This document shows positions 49,176-61,925 of a DNA stretch of 64,000 nt, piece by piece. Position 1 is the stretch's first letter. Every line of letters starts with the position of its first letter. The notes beneath the pieces are model-generated. The model was not told the DNA's origin. It did no database searches and saw nothing but the letters and a program-made list of their open reading frames with translations. Made by a program: the position numbers and the translations under genes. The DNA comes from Owenia fusiformis (Eukaryota; Annelida; Polychaeta; Sabellida; Oweniidae), in contig CAIIXF020000008.1 of assembly GCA_903813345.2 (NCBI GenBank), positions 12,181,278-12,245,277 on the forward strand, in the 5' to 3' direction.

Positions 49176-49329
49176 TTGAAGTTATACTGGGGGGCCGTAG
49201 TGGTGGGCCAAAATTGATATTTCAGTCTACCAATGTTCCCCGAGAAATGAGATATCATTCAGTGCATATAATTGTCGTTCAGTGGCAGTCTGTTCTTGCT
49301 ATTCAGCCCTGGGCATGAGGTGGTAATAA

Positions 49330-50260
49330 TACTAATAATCTCATTTCAGTGGGTAACATATTATTATATTGAAACTTTGGCCTTCGGCCCTTGGTCCAAT
49401 ATTTCACTATATTGCCCTTTGAAGTGAGGTTATTGATATATTATCCATTGTATATTTGTAATTGGACCTTCTTTTGCAATAGGACTTACTTTTTGCAATT
49501 TGATCTACTTCTGTAATTTAGCCCAATTTTTGAACGAGTACATGTCAAAGGCACCACCGTGTGAGCCCACTGAATAGTGCCATCTTTGGGAATATTAATA
49601 AAGTTCATGTATGGAAAGTCTGTAGAGGGTCTCAGAGATACATTTACTTATAACCGTGAATTTGGATATCCTAGACACTGTACTGCAGCACCTATATTGC
49701 ATTTGTTGTGAACCATACAGAACATTTTGTGAAATTCATTTCAAACAGCCATTGATATTTAAGTCATAGAATGGAAATTATGTGTGTAGAGACTGGGATA
49801 AGGTAGCATTTCCGCAGTTGTCATGTCCGTAATATTTCGAATATTACCACTATGGTGTCTGGATGTCGTAACACTGTTACACAGTGATGATCAACTTAAA
49901 TTATGTTAATCACACAGGCTGTGTAAATGCGCATTTATAAACTTACAATACTAGAAATACAGTTTTATGCTTTAAACTTGAATCTAAATTTTGTTTGATG
50001 TGAAGCCTGTAGATCAATGATAAAACAATTTAATTGACTGAATAGTCACAGCAGATATTAACTTCAAGGTCATGAATCAGTTGCTGTAAAATATGAGCCA
50101 ATCAATACAATGTTGATCAAACTGTACCAAATGACATTAATTTCAAGCATGCTATCTCGGCATTTCGTAGCAACAGAATAGTATTTCAGTAGTTTGTCGA
50201 TAGAAATTAACTAATGTGAATTCTTAAAGTCTAGCTGGCAATCTGTAATAGAGAATCTTT
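49330..50260. other. No gene recognised
   Basis: AT-rich sequence. A small imperfect palindrome around CTTCGGCCCTTGG lies near 49380. Nothing else is supported. Confidence 0.5.
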
Positions 50261-50264
50261 GATA

Positions 50265-51000
50265 GTTCGCATTGTGTAATGAAACCTCTAATATCTTACA
50301 ATGTGTATGGACACTTCTAGTATATTGTAACGACACCTTTAATATCTTGCAATGTGTAAGGACACTTTGATATATTATAATGTGTAACGACACATCTATT
50401 AGCTTGCATTGTGTAAGGACACTTCTGATATATTGTAATGTGTATTGACACATCTGATATATCGTAATGTGTAATGACACATCTGATAGTTTGTAGTGTG
50501 TAATGATGCCTCTGATATCTTATAATAGTAAATAGGTAATGACACATCTGATAGCTTGTAATGTGTAATGACTGTTATCTGATAGCTTGTAATGTGTAAT
50601 GACACATCTGATAGTTTGTAGTGTGTAATGATGCCTCTGATATCTTATAATAGTAAATAGGTAATGACACATCTGATAGCTTGTGGTGTGTAATGACACA
50701 TCTGATAGCTCATACTGTGTATTGACACATCTAATAGCTTGTAATGTGTAATGACACATCTGATAGCTTGCAATGTATAATGACACTTCTGATAGATTAT
50801 GATATGTAACGACACATCTAGAATCTTGTAGTATGTAATAACACAACTGATAGCCTGTGATGTGTAATGGCATATTTGATAGCTTACAGTGTGTAATGAC
50901 ACCTCTGTAATGTGTAATGACACATGTGATAGCTTGCAGTGTGTAATGTCACCTCTGATAGCTTGTGATGTATAATGATACTTCTGATTGCCGTGATATG
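50265..51000. repeat. 29-bp minisatellite, ~25 copies
   Basis: The unit is close to GTAATGACACATCTGATAGC followed by TTGTAATGT. Spacing of the GACAC core is 29 bp (50666, 50695, 50724). Overlapping long minus-strand frames are by-products because 29 is not a multiple of three. Confidence 0.9.
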
Positions 51001-52440
51001 TAGAATATTTCCCAGGAAAAAAGCTAATATTCAATCTGAAGAAGGTCCCAAGAAGAAGGTGATCTTTGAGGAAAACGTTCCAAAACAACTTCAAATTTAA
51101 GGAAATGTGTAACTACTAAACCAATGCCATACAACAAGTGTGAGATAACATATTTTCCATGACCATTCTCATACCAGAAAATGGAAAAATCTGACCGTTA
51201 CCACACCTCAAAAGTCTTAATGTGGGGGCATTCTCATACCAGATACTAAATTTTGGGTCCATTGCCATACCAAATGTCAAAAAGGTACCCCATGTGCGCC
51301 GAGGATCCCTGTCAAGGTTTATACAAAGTGAACCCCTGGGGTCTATATGCTGTCTACTAGATTTGTAAAACAGGTGAAATGAGTATGTGTTTCACATGTA
51401 TTACAAATATAACCTGTCGGGCATGGAAGTTCATGTTTGTTATATTTGGGGCATTCAACCTGTTGGACACTACTCAAATGAACATGTCTATGAAGCACCA
51501 AAAAACTCAAATCGAGCAGGTGCTAGCTGCATTTGCATCACATCTGTACTCTTTAATTATACCGAGACATGATACATGAACCTGTTAAACATATCAGGGA
51601 TAATTAACCATAATGCTTCATAGGGCCAAGTTGGTATAATTTTTACAAGAGTTATTTCATTAATTGGGGAGGGGGTAAAATTGTTAATTTTGTTTATCAA
51701 TATCCTCAAGAAAAATCTGAATAACCACACTATTAATTTTGGAGGGTGGAATGGAAGGGGTCTAACCCTAGAAATGAATAAATAATTCAGTGGATTTCTT
51801 TACCAGTCCCCTAACTCACTCTGTACCATGTTGATGGCTCAAATACATGCAATGATTAAAAATATAGGAACAAGTCAGATCAGCATATCTGACTGGGTCA
51901 GGGTAATTAAATAGCAATAGTGGTGAACCCTATATGAACTTCTCAGGAAATGATTGATTTACAAGGTGAACATTTTTATGATAAAAAATTAATAATCATG
52001 ATTATAATAAAAATCATAATTAAACCATGGCCAAATACTCTCAATCAATCAAATTGTATATTTACTGTTAATTATTCCACTTATTGAAATATGCTAGTGT
52101 GTTTCAGCCAATCAGCTTACAGTATTTCGGTGCATTAATTCATTGTTTATGGTCGATTGAGCAGTGCCATCATTTTACAGTGCATTATGGTTTCATAATG
52201 AACTGACCACTGCCATTATTGGTAACAGAGTGATGTCATCACAGTGCATTATGATTTCATAAAGAACTAGTCAGTGCCATTTTTTATTATAAAGAAGTGA
52301 TAGTATATTTGAATATGAAATATAGAACACTGTATTATTCTTTATTTGATTTAAAAGCATTCATGCTTGTCTTAACCCATCCTAATAATGTACATGGACT
52401 CCATCCTCTTATATCATGTGCACTGGTTAGTACATGTACT
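51001..52440. other. No gene recognised
   Basis: Unique AT-rich sequence with short frames. CCAATCAGC near 52097 is noted; no exon-like segment found. Confidence 0.45.
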
Positions 52441-52446
52441 CATGTT

Positions 52447-52946
52447 CAGGGCTGTCAACTTGGGACCACCTAATATGAGTGACTTACAAATGTTGGACAC
52501 CGGAGTCCAAATCTGAACACTTTTGTCCAAATTTTGAACACCTTTGGCCAACTTTTAAACACCTTTGGCCAAAGTTTGAGCACCTTTGCTAAACTTTTAT
52601 AACCTCAAATTTTTCGCGCTCGCTACTCTCGCGATGTCGTAAACGGGGGGGGGGGGGGGGGGGGGGGGGGACGTACGAAAATTTCCAATGAACATGCGTG
52701 ACATATACGGGATTCGCGTGACAAATCCGAACAAATTGCGTTCGTTTTTTTTCCGACGTTCGTATTTTTACCGTATCATAAACATATTTTGAAAAATTTT
52801 TTACAGAAACATATTTGCGTGACAATTACCAGGTAAAATGCGTATTTGCGTGACATTTTGTGTCACGCAAAAAAAACTGGCGTGACTTCAAATTCTTCAG
52901 CAAATGCGTGACAAATACGCAAATTGCGGGACAGTTGACAGGCCTG
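52447..52946. mobile_element. 500-bp hAT-like MITE with 6-bp target duplication
   Basis: The ends CAGGGCTGTCAACTTGGGA and (reverse complement of the right end) CAGGCCTGTCAACTGTCCC are inverted. CATGTT flanks both sides (52441-52446 and 52947-52952). CAGGG-type ends are typical of hAT. The body has repeated GCGTGAC and GAACACCTTTGGCC motifs and an uninterrupted run of 26 G (52645-52670). Confidence 0.8.
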
Positions 52947-53400
52947 CATGTTTTCCAGAATAGAGGATTCCTTAAACGATTAATAACTTTTGACGAATAA
53001 CTTCACAGTTCAAATCTGTGATGTAGTTTCATACCAAGATCCAGGGAACAATATTGCGACATCACTCCCAGGCTAGGCTGAACTGGGAATTCATGTAATT
53101 CATCTTATATAAACTCTGGGGGCAAAGCCCTCATATAGTCACAATGCTCATGATGGCATTTGTGGAAATTACACCTATTTGAAAAGTGTTATACGTATTA
53201 ATCTGTCATTGATACATCTGGGCTCTGCCAGGGCAATCAAAGAATAATGAACTGGCTACCATAGATACTGAAATTGGCAAGGACAACAACCCATTGTGCT
53301 GTTCATGTCCTCGGCTTTCTCTCAATTCCTTTCAAGAAAGCTATGACTCCTTTCAAGAGCATCCTCCAAAGCAGGTATCCCGAATCTGTACCTCCTTCTT

Positions 53401-53557
53401 CCCCCTGCTATAACCAATTTGGAAGCGCCCGATTAAACTGAATCATGTGATCTTATTATGCGCAATGACTTATACATGATTTCTGTCGCAGTGTTGCGAC
53501 AGCCAATCAGATTGCGAGTTCTTAATCGGGGAAATGCTAACTGCTTGTCGCAGGGGG
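53401..53557. repeat. ~157 bp palindromic MITE-like element
   Basis: CCCCCTGC (53401) and GCAGGGGG (53550-53557) are inverted, with inner partners GCCCGATTAA and TTAATCGGGG. A central palindrome CTGTCGCAGTGTTGCGACAG is followed by CCAATCAGA. Confidence 0.6.
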
Positions 53558-55666
53558 TAAAAAGAATATATTCTGGATTTTAAAGCCCTGTGATCGGAGG
53601 ATGTTTCAAGAGTGCCATCGTTACAGTTTTAATGAAAATCTTATGAACCAATTCAATTTATTTCAGAGGTCAACCGCCATTGGAAGGTATAACCTGGAGT
53701 AGAGCTCCACCAATCAGATCGCTTTAAAAACTATGAATATAAAGATTGGTCATCTCATCCTAATTGGGGGTTAGAAATTAATTGAGATGATAAAGTTTAC
53801 AACTAATAGCAGTGACAATATAATATTATGTAACATATGGGTATATTTCATCATAAATGGGGAATAAATATGTGATAACGATCACAATTAAAATGTTGTA
53901 CCCCTCCCATCCCTCCCAGATCGCAAATTGTAAGAAGTATCAGAATGTCAATGTCCTGATAACCTGATATTGCCATGATACATATCATGTAGAAATGCCC
54001 TGGTTTATTTAATTACCCCATAATCTTAGTGGAGTATTTAATAGGGGCAATGGCCAAGTCCCAGGGTTGAACATCCTCAGGCCTTGTTACAAGTAGTCTG
54101 CGGCCGCCTGATGAATATTAACAAATTCACTGATGCGTATAATATAGTAGCTTCTTTGTCAATTTTCCCTGTTATGATATTCTGCGCTTGTATATAAAAT
54201 ATTATATCTCATGAGTGTTTCACATTTTATTAGTGTTAAGACAACACTGCAGCATTATGATATAAACAGCATAAATAGTAATTTACAAGTTATGCGTCTA
54301 AAAAATTCATTCTTATAATTTACATCTACTTGATTTTTAATGATCTATACATGTGAGAGCAAAAACTGAAGAAATTGATTAAAGCCTGGATTTTTGCAAG
54401 ATTGTGACTTAATGTCTTGAGATGACCATGTCCTCTAATGGCACTATTAACATCCAGGGGCCCTTGTGTGTCAGAGAATATTCTAAGGCGCCTGGTTATA
54501 ATATCTCAAAGAAGTCAATTTTGTGTCATTGATCTTCTCTGATTGTATTGAAGTTTCAATGGATCTTAATAGTTGATTTCTTGTTCTTGTTTTGATTTTT
54601 GTTCCTGTTGTTTGCTTGTTTTTAGTAGGAAGACTATCTAGCTGTTGTCTCTTTGTCTGAGAGGGGCAACGAGGAGCCTCATTGTCTCCTTAAGGAGAAA
54701 CACCTCAGCCATGTATCCAATGTTTGCTCTGTAGCCTTGTAAAGACTTTCCTTGTTAATGGATATATTCTGAAATGGATCTCTCAATATTAGATATATGC
54801 AATCCTGTAATATATTTATACAGAGCTACACATGTCATTAGTGTCAGACAGTCAACCATGCATGTCCACTGTAAGACAGCAGATATTCTTTATAAGGCTT
54901 CTGGAGCTCAGTGCAATATCTGACATAAAAATGCGTATGATCGTGAACAAATTGGTTCATATAATATTACGAATATTGAACTCTAAGAGTTATACTATCA
55001 TTGCTATCAATAGATGCAGAAGTTAGTTGGTTGATTGATTGCTTTTGGTGAGGCCATGTGATGGTGCAACTAATAGCCTCGCCAACTATTTCCCATTGTT
55101 TCCTAAAGTAGAAGTGCCTTGGTTACTCTTATTAAGGTCAGCCACTCATTGGTATTATTTCTACATAATACAAACTCAGAAACTCCTCTTGATCATTCTC
55201 CAAACTTAGGGCTCCAGATATCATCCACTAAGTTCCTCCTTACGAGTTCTGGAGGCCTGAATTCGGAGGATTCTCTAGATAGGAGCTGATTCATAGAATG
55301 TGAAATATAGACCCATTTCATTAATTTTTGGTAATTGTAATCATGTAAATAACCCAAAAAATCAGCATGCAGAACAACTAAGGACGATTAAACCAAATAT
55401 GCTATTATTTGAATTACAAATTGAACCCAGTTATGTACCATAACAGAAAATGGTCTTCACGTAAGCTTAATCTGGACAAGCTTTGCAATTTCCCAATCTT
55501 TAATGTTTTTAAATGGCAGGGAGAGCATCATATGTGGTTAGAAATTACATTAATTATAGCCAATCAATTAAAGATACTTGGAGAATCAAATTCTTCTGAG
55601 TTTGTTTGACAAAAATGCATGCATTCGCATCAGCAAGCATCATCGCCATGGTACTCTAATAGATTA
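53558..55666. other. No gene recognised
   Basis: AT-rich sequence, no exon with conserved motif seen. CACCAATCAGATCG near 53709 repeats the CCAAT-type motif of neighbouring palindromes. Confidence 0.45.
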
Positions 55667-56086
55667 GGTGCGAGTAGAAATAATCTTTATTTACGTCATT
55701 AAATATTCAAAATTCAGTCAAAGTGATGTCATATTTGAAATCTGCATGTAAAAGTACATCTAAAGATATGGTTTCGAAAATTGTTTATCAACTTTGAAAA
55801 TTTAATTTTTTTGAAAATGTGACTTCTTGTTCGGGTTGATTCCCCATAGACCCCATGATACAAAATCACAAAAAGTGAAATATCTTTTCTTGTATTGGAT
55901 AGATAACATTTTCTTTTACTGGACATATTTCAGTTTGCATAACTATTAGATACATAAGGGTTATATGAAAATTGAATCATTAAAACAGATGTGATTTAAG
56001 TTTAGGGAACTTTCTCCTATACACGCCATGCTATCTGACCCGAACGAGCCACCTGGTGGTGAATCTGGTAACTACCTACTCGCATC
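55667..56086. mobile_element. MITE copy 2 (~420 bp), inverted relative to copy 1
   Basis: It begins GTGCGAGTAGAAATAATC and ends ACCTACTCGCATC. It matches 32993-33360 along most of its length with moderate divergence and small indels. Confidence 0.75.
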
Positions 56087-56900
56087 TGCGTTATTGTGAT
56101 CAACTGGGAAAGTTAAATTGCTGCAGTACATTTGTTTTACTGTGCCTATTATTGGGAATTAGGGTAGATTCAGGTCACATACTGTGATGTAGCTCATCCA
56201 GGGGCCTTTGATTAAGAGCGTTTTAGGCATGCATTATTGATATCCCGCGAAGTGCCATTGCCCGTTAAATGTGCATATATCTAGCTTTTGAAACTAGCAC
56301 AAATCAATCAATAAACAACAAGATATGAAGATTAACAAGGTTCTTTTGACATCAGTGATCATGCCATCAGAATCAGACCATTATATTTTTTTCAAAAAGA
56401 AGTTTGTTCATGTGTTTGGATGAGGCAGAGCTTCAAGTCAGATGAGACAATTTCATTGATGTGTGTTCCCTTCCAGAGTAGTAATGACAAAACTTGTGAA
56501 GAGAGCAAGACCTGGCCAAAAAGGCCTGTGATTTTTTCTTCCCCTGTCTACCAAACAACAATCTACCTCTCTCAGTCCCTTTTGGAACCTCTTTCATCCA
56601 TGCTTTAAACAGTTCTGCAGGTGTCAAGTAAAGGATTTCATTGGGCTCATTTTAATCCTGGGAGCCAATCTTCCTTCGGCCAGCAACCTTACCTGTTATA
56701 AATCAGGTAATGACATCAATCTATATACATGTATATGTCATGTCTGACAAATATTCCAAGCAGGAGTTTTATCTTGCCCTGGAGTCAACTTGATTCACAA
56801 GGTTTTAATAGCTCCACCGTCTACTTGGTATATTTACCAGATTATTACCCTAGAGTTTCATCTTGATTCACAAAGTCTCATTCATGTACACGATGTACAT
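56087..56900. other. No gene recognised
   Basis: Frames of 60-64 codons overlap on both strands at 56420-56627, but none carries a known motif or supported splice sites. Confidence 0.4.
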
Positions 56901-56904
56901 ATTG

Positions 56905-59385
56905 AGCCTATACTTAAGAGTTTCTGTAAGCAGACTTGAGCTGGAGCTCTTTTAAAGGGTAGTAAATGTGTGATATACATTGTACAGTAAAACCTGTATA
57001 TCTGAACACCTGGCTAATCCGAACACCTTCCAATTTGAACACTTTTTTTCGGTCCCATTTTTTCCTCCCATTGACTCCCATGTTAAAAAAACCTTGAAAT
57101 CTGAACACCTCCTAATTTGAACAGTGAACAACCAGATTTGAAAAAGTGACCTGTCTAATCTGAACATTTTTATCAGAAATCAAATGTCTGGACATTTCAA
57201 TAGTATAGTTTCCATATAGCTTTTGAAATCTCGCTAAATCTTGTTTTTCGTGATATTTTAAGAGACTTGCATATTAGACCTCTAATGACTTACATTACCT
57301 TCTTTTAAATGGCATATTTGAATTCAGTGAAATGTTTTCTCCTTTAATAGCTTTGATTTACACAGTTATGTAATTTGAATAATTTTCTATAACAATTTAA
57401 AAAAACTCGGGCCAAATGTCCATAGATGCAATGCTAAAATTCTTTAAATCCGTGGATTATTTGTATGTCAATCAACATTTGCATGTTTAATCACATCATG
57501 TACATAAACAGGGTCATCATGTGGTATATCATTCAAGTTTTATACAGATTCAACAAACACACTTTGATAAATCATGAAATTAAGCCACTTTTCCAAGATT
57601 TTAGCATGTAAATGAATGGAGCTCTAGCCCGAGTTAAAAGCTAAATAAAAGATGGCAGCACGAGATTTCATTGATTTTTCTGCTATTTAGAAACTATCCT
57701 ATTATAGCCACATATTGAGTCAATGTTATAGTTGTTATTTATCTTTACATATACAATGTAATCAAAGAACCACTATTGTCCTAACTAACTTATTTAGTCT
57801 CAGTGACATCCCTAATTTGTGGAAAACAACAGGATGTTGGAAAGGTGTGAATACATGAGTTAATTGGTTTATCCTTATTGTAAATTAACTGGATGTTTTT
57901 GATTTGGATTATGAACAGGTCTTAACTGTTTTATATCCCATGGGTCTGTTATGATAGCTAAGATTCAATCAGCAAATGTTTTATAATCACAAGGACAACA
58001 CAGACAACATTTTGCAGACAAGATTTAGAAAAGAACTGAATGTTTTTTATTTGGATTAAGAGAAAGTGAGAATCTGGGAGATAATTGGTTTATCCTTATT
58101 GTAAATTAACTGGATGTTTTTGATTTGGATTATGAACAGGTTTTGACTGTTTTATATCCCATGGGTCTGTTATGATAGCTAAGATTCAATCAGCAAATGT
58201 TTTATAATCACAAGGACAACACAGACGACATTTGCAGACAAGATTATATCACGAGAAAGAGAAAAAAATTCAACTTTGTAATATCCTATCACTAAAATGT
58301 CTCCTAAAAGGCATACATCTGACATCCTGAATGCCCTTGATATTTTTACTAAAACAATGATATTGTTCAAAATATAAATAAAACATAGCATATAGGCTAT
58401 ATGACTATTGTAGAATTAACTCATCAACAACATTTATTGCTTTCTGACTTAGTTTTATTCAATATAGTGGACTGAACAATGAAAATCCCCCCCCCCCCTC
58501 CCCCACCAACAAAATCCTCGAAATTTGAACACCTGCCAATTTGAACGCTTTTGGCTGGTCCCGTGGGTGTTCGGATTAGACAGGTTTTACTGTACTTCTA
58601 TATTTCTAGAGGGCAGACAGACTTGAGCTCTTTTAAATGGTAGTAATGTTATGATGTTTCTAGTAATTCCATATTTAAAGAGTGTAGACAGACTGAAGCT
58701 CTTTTAAAGGGTAGTAATGGCATGATGTACATATAGTAATTCTATATTTAAAGAGTGCAAACAAACTTTAGCTCTTTTAAAGAGTAGTAAAGGCATGGAA
58801 ACATAGTAATTCTATATTTAAAGGGTGAAACAGACTTGAGTAAAGGCTTGATGTACATAGTAATTCTATATTTAAAGAGTGCAGACAGACTTCAGCTCTC
58901 TTAAAGGGTAGTAAAGGCATGGTATTATATACAAAGTAATTCTATATTTAAAGAGTGCAGACAGACTTCAGCTCTCTTAAAGGGTAGTAAAGGCATGGTA
59001 TTATATACAAAGTAATTCTATATTTAAAGAGTGCAGACAGACTTCAGCTCTCTTAAAGGGTAGTAAAGGCATGGTATTATATACAAAGTAATTCTATATT
59101 TAAAGAGTGCAGACAGACTGGAGCTCTTTTAAAGTGTAGTAAAGGCATGGTGTATATAGTAATTCTTTATTCAAAGAGTGTAGACAGACTTGAGCTCTAA
59201 GAGAAGTAAAGGCATGATATTATATACAAAGTAATTCTATATTTAAAGAGTGCAGACAGACATCAGCTCTTTTAAAGTGTAGTAATGGCATGATTTACAT
59301 ATAGTAATTCTATATTTAAAGAGTGCAAACAAACCAGAGCTCTTTTAAAGGGTGGTAAAAGCATGATATACATATTGATTCTATA
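56905..59385 (+). repeat. ~75 bp minisatellite interrupted by the Tigger-like element
   Basis: Units contain GAGTGCAGACAGACTTCAGC, TCTTTTAAAGGGTAGTAA and GTAATTCTATATTTAAAG. One unit lies left of the element (56905-56984), about ten lie right (58595-59385). The tightest copies (58880-59110) are almost identical. Confidence 0.85.
56985..58592. mobile_element. 1.6 kb Tigger/pogo-like non-autonomous element
   Basis: The element starts CAGTAAAACCTGTATATCTG and ends CGGATTAGACAGGTTTTACTG, inverted, with TA on both sides (56983-56984 and 58593-58594). Subterminal AATTTGAACAC-type blocks are also inverted. A ~220 bp direct duplication (about 57850-58010 and 58070-58230) and a C-rich tract (~58488-58505) lie inside. 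No transposase ORF. It splits a ~75 bp minisatellite. Confidence 0.85.
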
Positions 59386-61030
59386 TTTGATTTGGTTAAT
59401 GGTGATATACCATTACTATTGAACCAGTTTGCAATAATCGTTTATTTGATTCCTTGGTTCTGTATTGATATTATGCAACATTCTGGAGTGATCCCTTTGC
59501 TTCTAATTACACCCTGGCAATTAATAATAATTCATTAAAGGTCTATGTCTTATTTATATCTTTCCAGTTAAATAAGCTATTACGTAAGCGATGTATGAAC
59601 ATTTTTAATTGATAATACGGAGGTACTCCAAGTGGTTCTTTGTATTTAGCTATTACGCTCTTGTTATTATTTGCAAGGGAGAGCAGTAGTATGTTCAGAT
59701 ATATCATAATCCTGTGAAGATATTCTATATATGAAGCTCACTGATCAATACATCAATGTTATGACCAGGTATTCAGGTAACCTTCTTAACATCTATAAAT
59801 CTCTAGTTACAGTTAGGAATATATGAAGTTATGAAATTACGACTGTAGAGGATTGATATGCATATGACTATACTGTATACAAGATATGATTATTGGAGTG
59901 TGGGAGCAGATAGGAGAACTACACGTAGTAGGTAGAATTCTTATATTTTCGAGGTGTTTAGAATGTATCGGTTTATTATCAATATGGTTAAAAATCCTCC
60001 AGTGTTGTGTAAGATTTTGTTATTGTTAAGTGCAAGAGTTACGTTTTTGGTATTTTGGTACTACATTTTGGATTTTATTTGATCTGTGTTGAAATATTAG
60101 AGGAAAATCTGGAAGTTCTAGGAATTCTCTTTGAGATCACAAAAATTTCAATTCAATATGGGGAGAGCTTGACAAATTAATATAACATATTGACGATTTG
60201 AATATAATATGGTGTGACTGCTGAAATCATGACTTTTGTAATCATGACTATTGTAATTATGACTATTAAACAGTAAAGTTTTGACTTTAACCTTCTTAAA
60301 GGTTTGTGGAAGAGGATTACTTGAATATATGACTTTTTATAAATTCATTAACTATCATATCCTGAATTGAATTATAATCAGAAAAACACATGTTCAGTTT
60401 TGATTACTTTTGAACAGATTAGGTAAAGATTCAATCTTGCTCAAAACCATCTAATGCTGTCATGTTAGGTCAACGTTTTTTTTTAAATGTCAAAATACAA
60501 TTGATTTATGTTATTATATAATACATTAGAGTAAGGCTGTGGAGTAATATAATTATTAAATGTCAAAATTACGAGAAGACCTTGAAGTACAGTATAGAGT
60601 AAAATGTCAAAATGGGTTTGGTATTTAAAAACGGATGTTATGGAAAATTTTAAACTGTCTAGTGTTGTTCTAATCTATATCTATATCTACAAGAACTATT
60701 TTTGGAAACTAGTACATCCGTATAATTATCATAATTCAAGTATGACATTTTATTTGCATTTTATTTTTGTTTTATATGGTGAAATACAGGGTAGTCAAAA
60801 AACAGAAACTCAACGCTATTTTCCTCATATCCTTGTTATTTGCGGAAATAACTCCCTGAGAACAAAGGAGTTACCATTGACTTATTTCCAGGTTTACTAA
60901 AAGTAGACAGTGTAATGATACTTTCCTGAAAAAAGCAAGGAAATACACATATGCCTTCATACTTAATTTTGTACCAGAAAATAACATGTGCAGAAATAGC
61001 AATTTTTTACCAAAATGTAACTTTCCAGCT
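59386..61030. other. No gene recognised
   Basis: AT-rich sequence. A 98-codon frame at 60604-60900 has no known motif and no supporting context. Confidence 0.45.
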
Positions 61031-61925
61031 GAGCCTTAACAGGATTTAACTATACAGCACAATTCTGTTTATTTTCCTGGAATGCTATGCTTGAGAAGTG
61101 TGTGTTCACTTAACAGGATTTAACTGTACAGTGCAATTTTGCCTATTTTCCTGGAATACTATGCTTGAGAAGTATGCATTCACTTAACAGGATTTAACTG
61201 TACAGTGCAATTCTGCCTATTTTCCTGGAATACTATGCTTGAGAAGTATGCATTCACTTAACAGGATTTAACTGTACAGTGCAATTCTGCCTATTTTCCT
61301 GGAATACTATGCTTGAGAAGTATGCATTCACTTAACAGGATTTAACTGTACAGTGCAATTCTGTTTATTTTCCTGGAATACTATGCTTGAGAAGTGTGTG
61401 TTCACTTAACAGGGTTTAACTGTACAGCACAATTCTGTTTATTTTCCTGGAATGCTATGCTTGAGATGAGTATGTTCACTTAACAGGGTTTAACTGTACT
61501 GCACAATTCTGTTTATTTTCCTGGAATGCTATGCTTGAGATGAGTGTGTGTTCACTTAACAGGGTTTAACTGTACAGAACAATTCTGTTTATTTTCATGG
61601 AATGCTATGCTTGAGAAGTGTGTGTTCACTTAACAGGGTTTAACTGTACAGCACAATTCTGTTTATTTTCCAGGAGTGATATGCTTGAGAAGTGTGTGTT
61701 CACTTAACAGGGTTTAACTGTACAGCACAATTCAGTTTATTTTCCTGGAATACTATGCTTGAGAAGTGTGTGTTCACTTAACGGGGTTTAACTGTACAGC
61801 ACAATTCTGTTTATTTTCCTGGAATGCTATGGTTGAGAAGTGTGTGTTCACTTAACGGGGTTTAACTGTACAGCACAATTCTGTTTATTTTCCTGGAATG
61901 CTATGGTTGAGACAGGTGATGATTT
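61031..61925 (+). repeat. 74-bp minisatellite, ~12 copies
   Basis: The unit holds CTTAACAGGGTTTAACTGTA, CAGCACAATTCTGTTTATTT and TCCTGGAATGCTATGCTTGA. Spacing is 74 bp (for example 61109 and 61183). Two sub-variants (GCCTATTTT and GTTTATTTT) occur in blocks. Confidence 0.9.

Noticed and set aside
50265-51000. Regular 29-bp repeats, CRISPR-like at first sight
   Set aside because: Units are contiguous with no unique spacers, and the context is animal nuclear DNA.
50211-51094. Overlapping minus-strand ORFs with recurring CHYTLQAIRC-type text
   Set aside because: By-products of the 29-bp minisatellite; 29 is not a multiple of three, so the same text appears in all frames.
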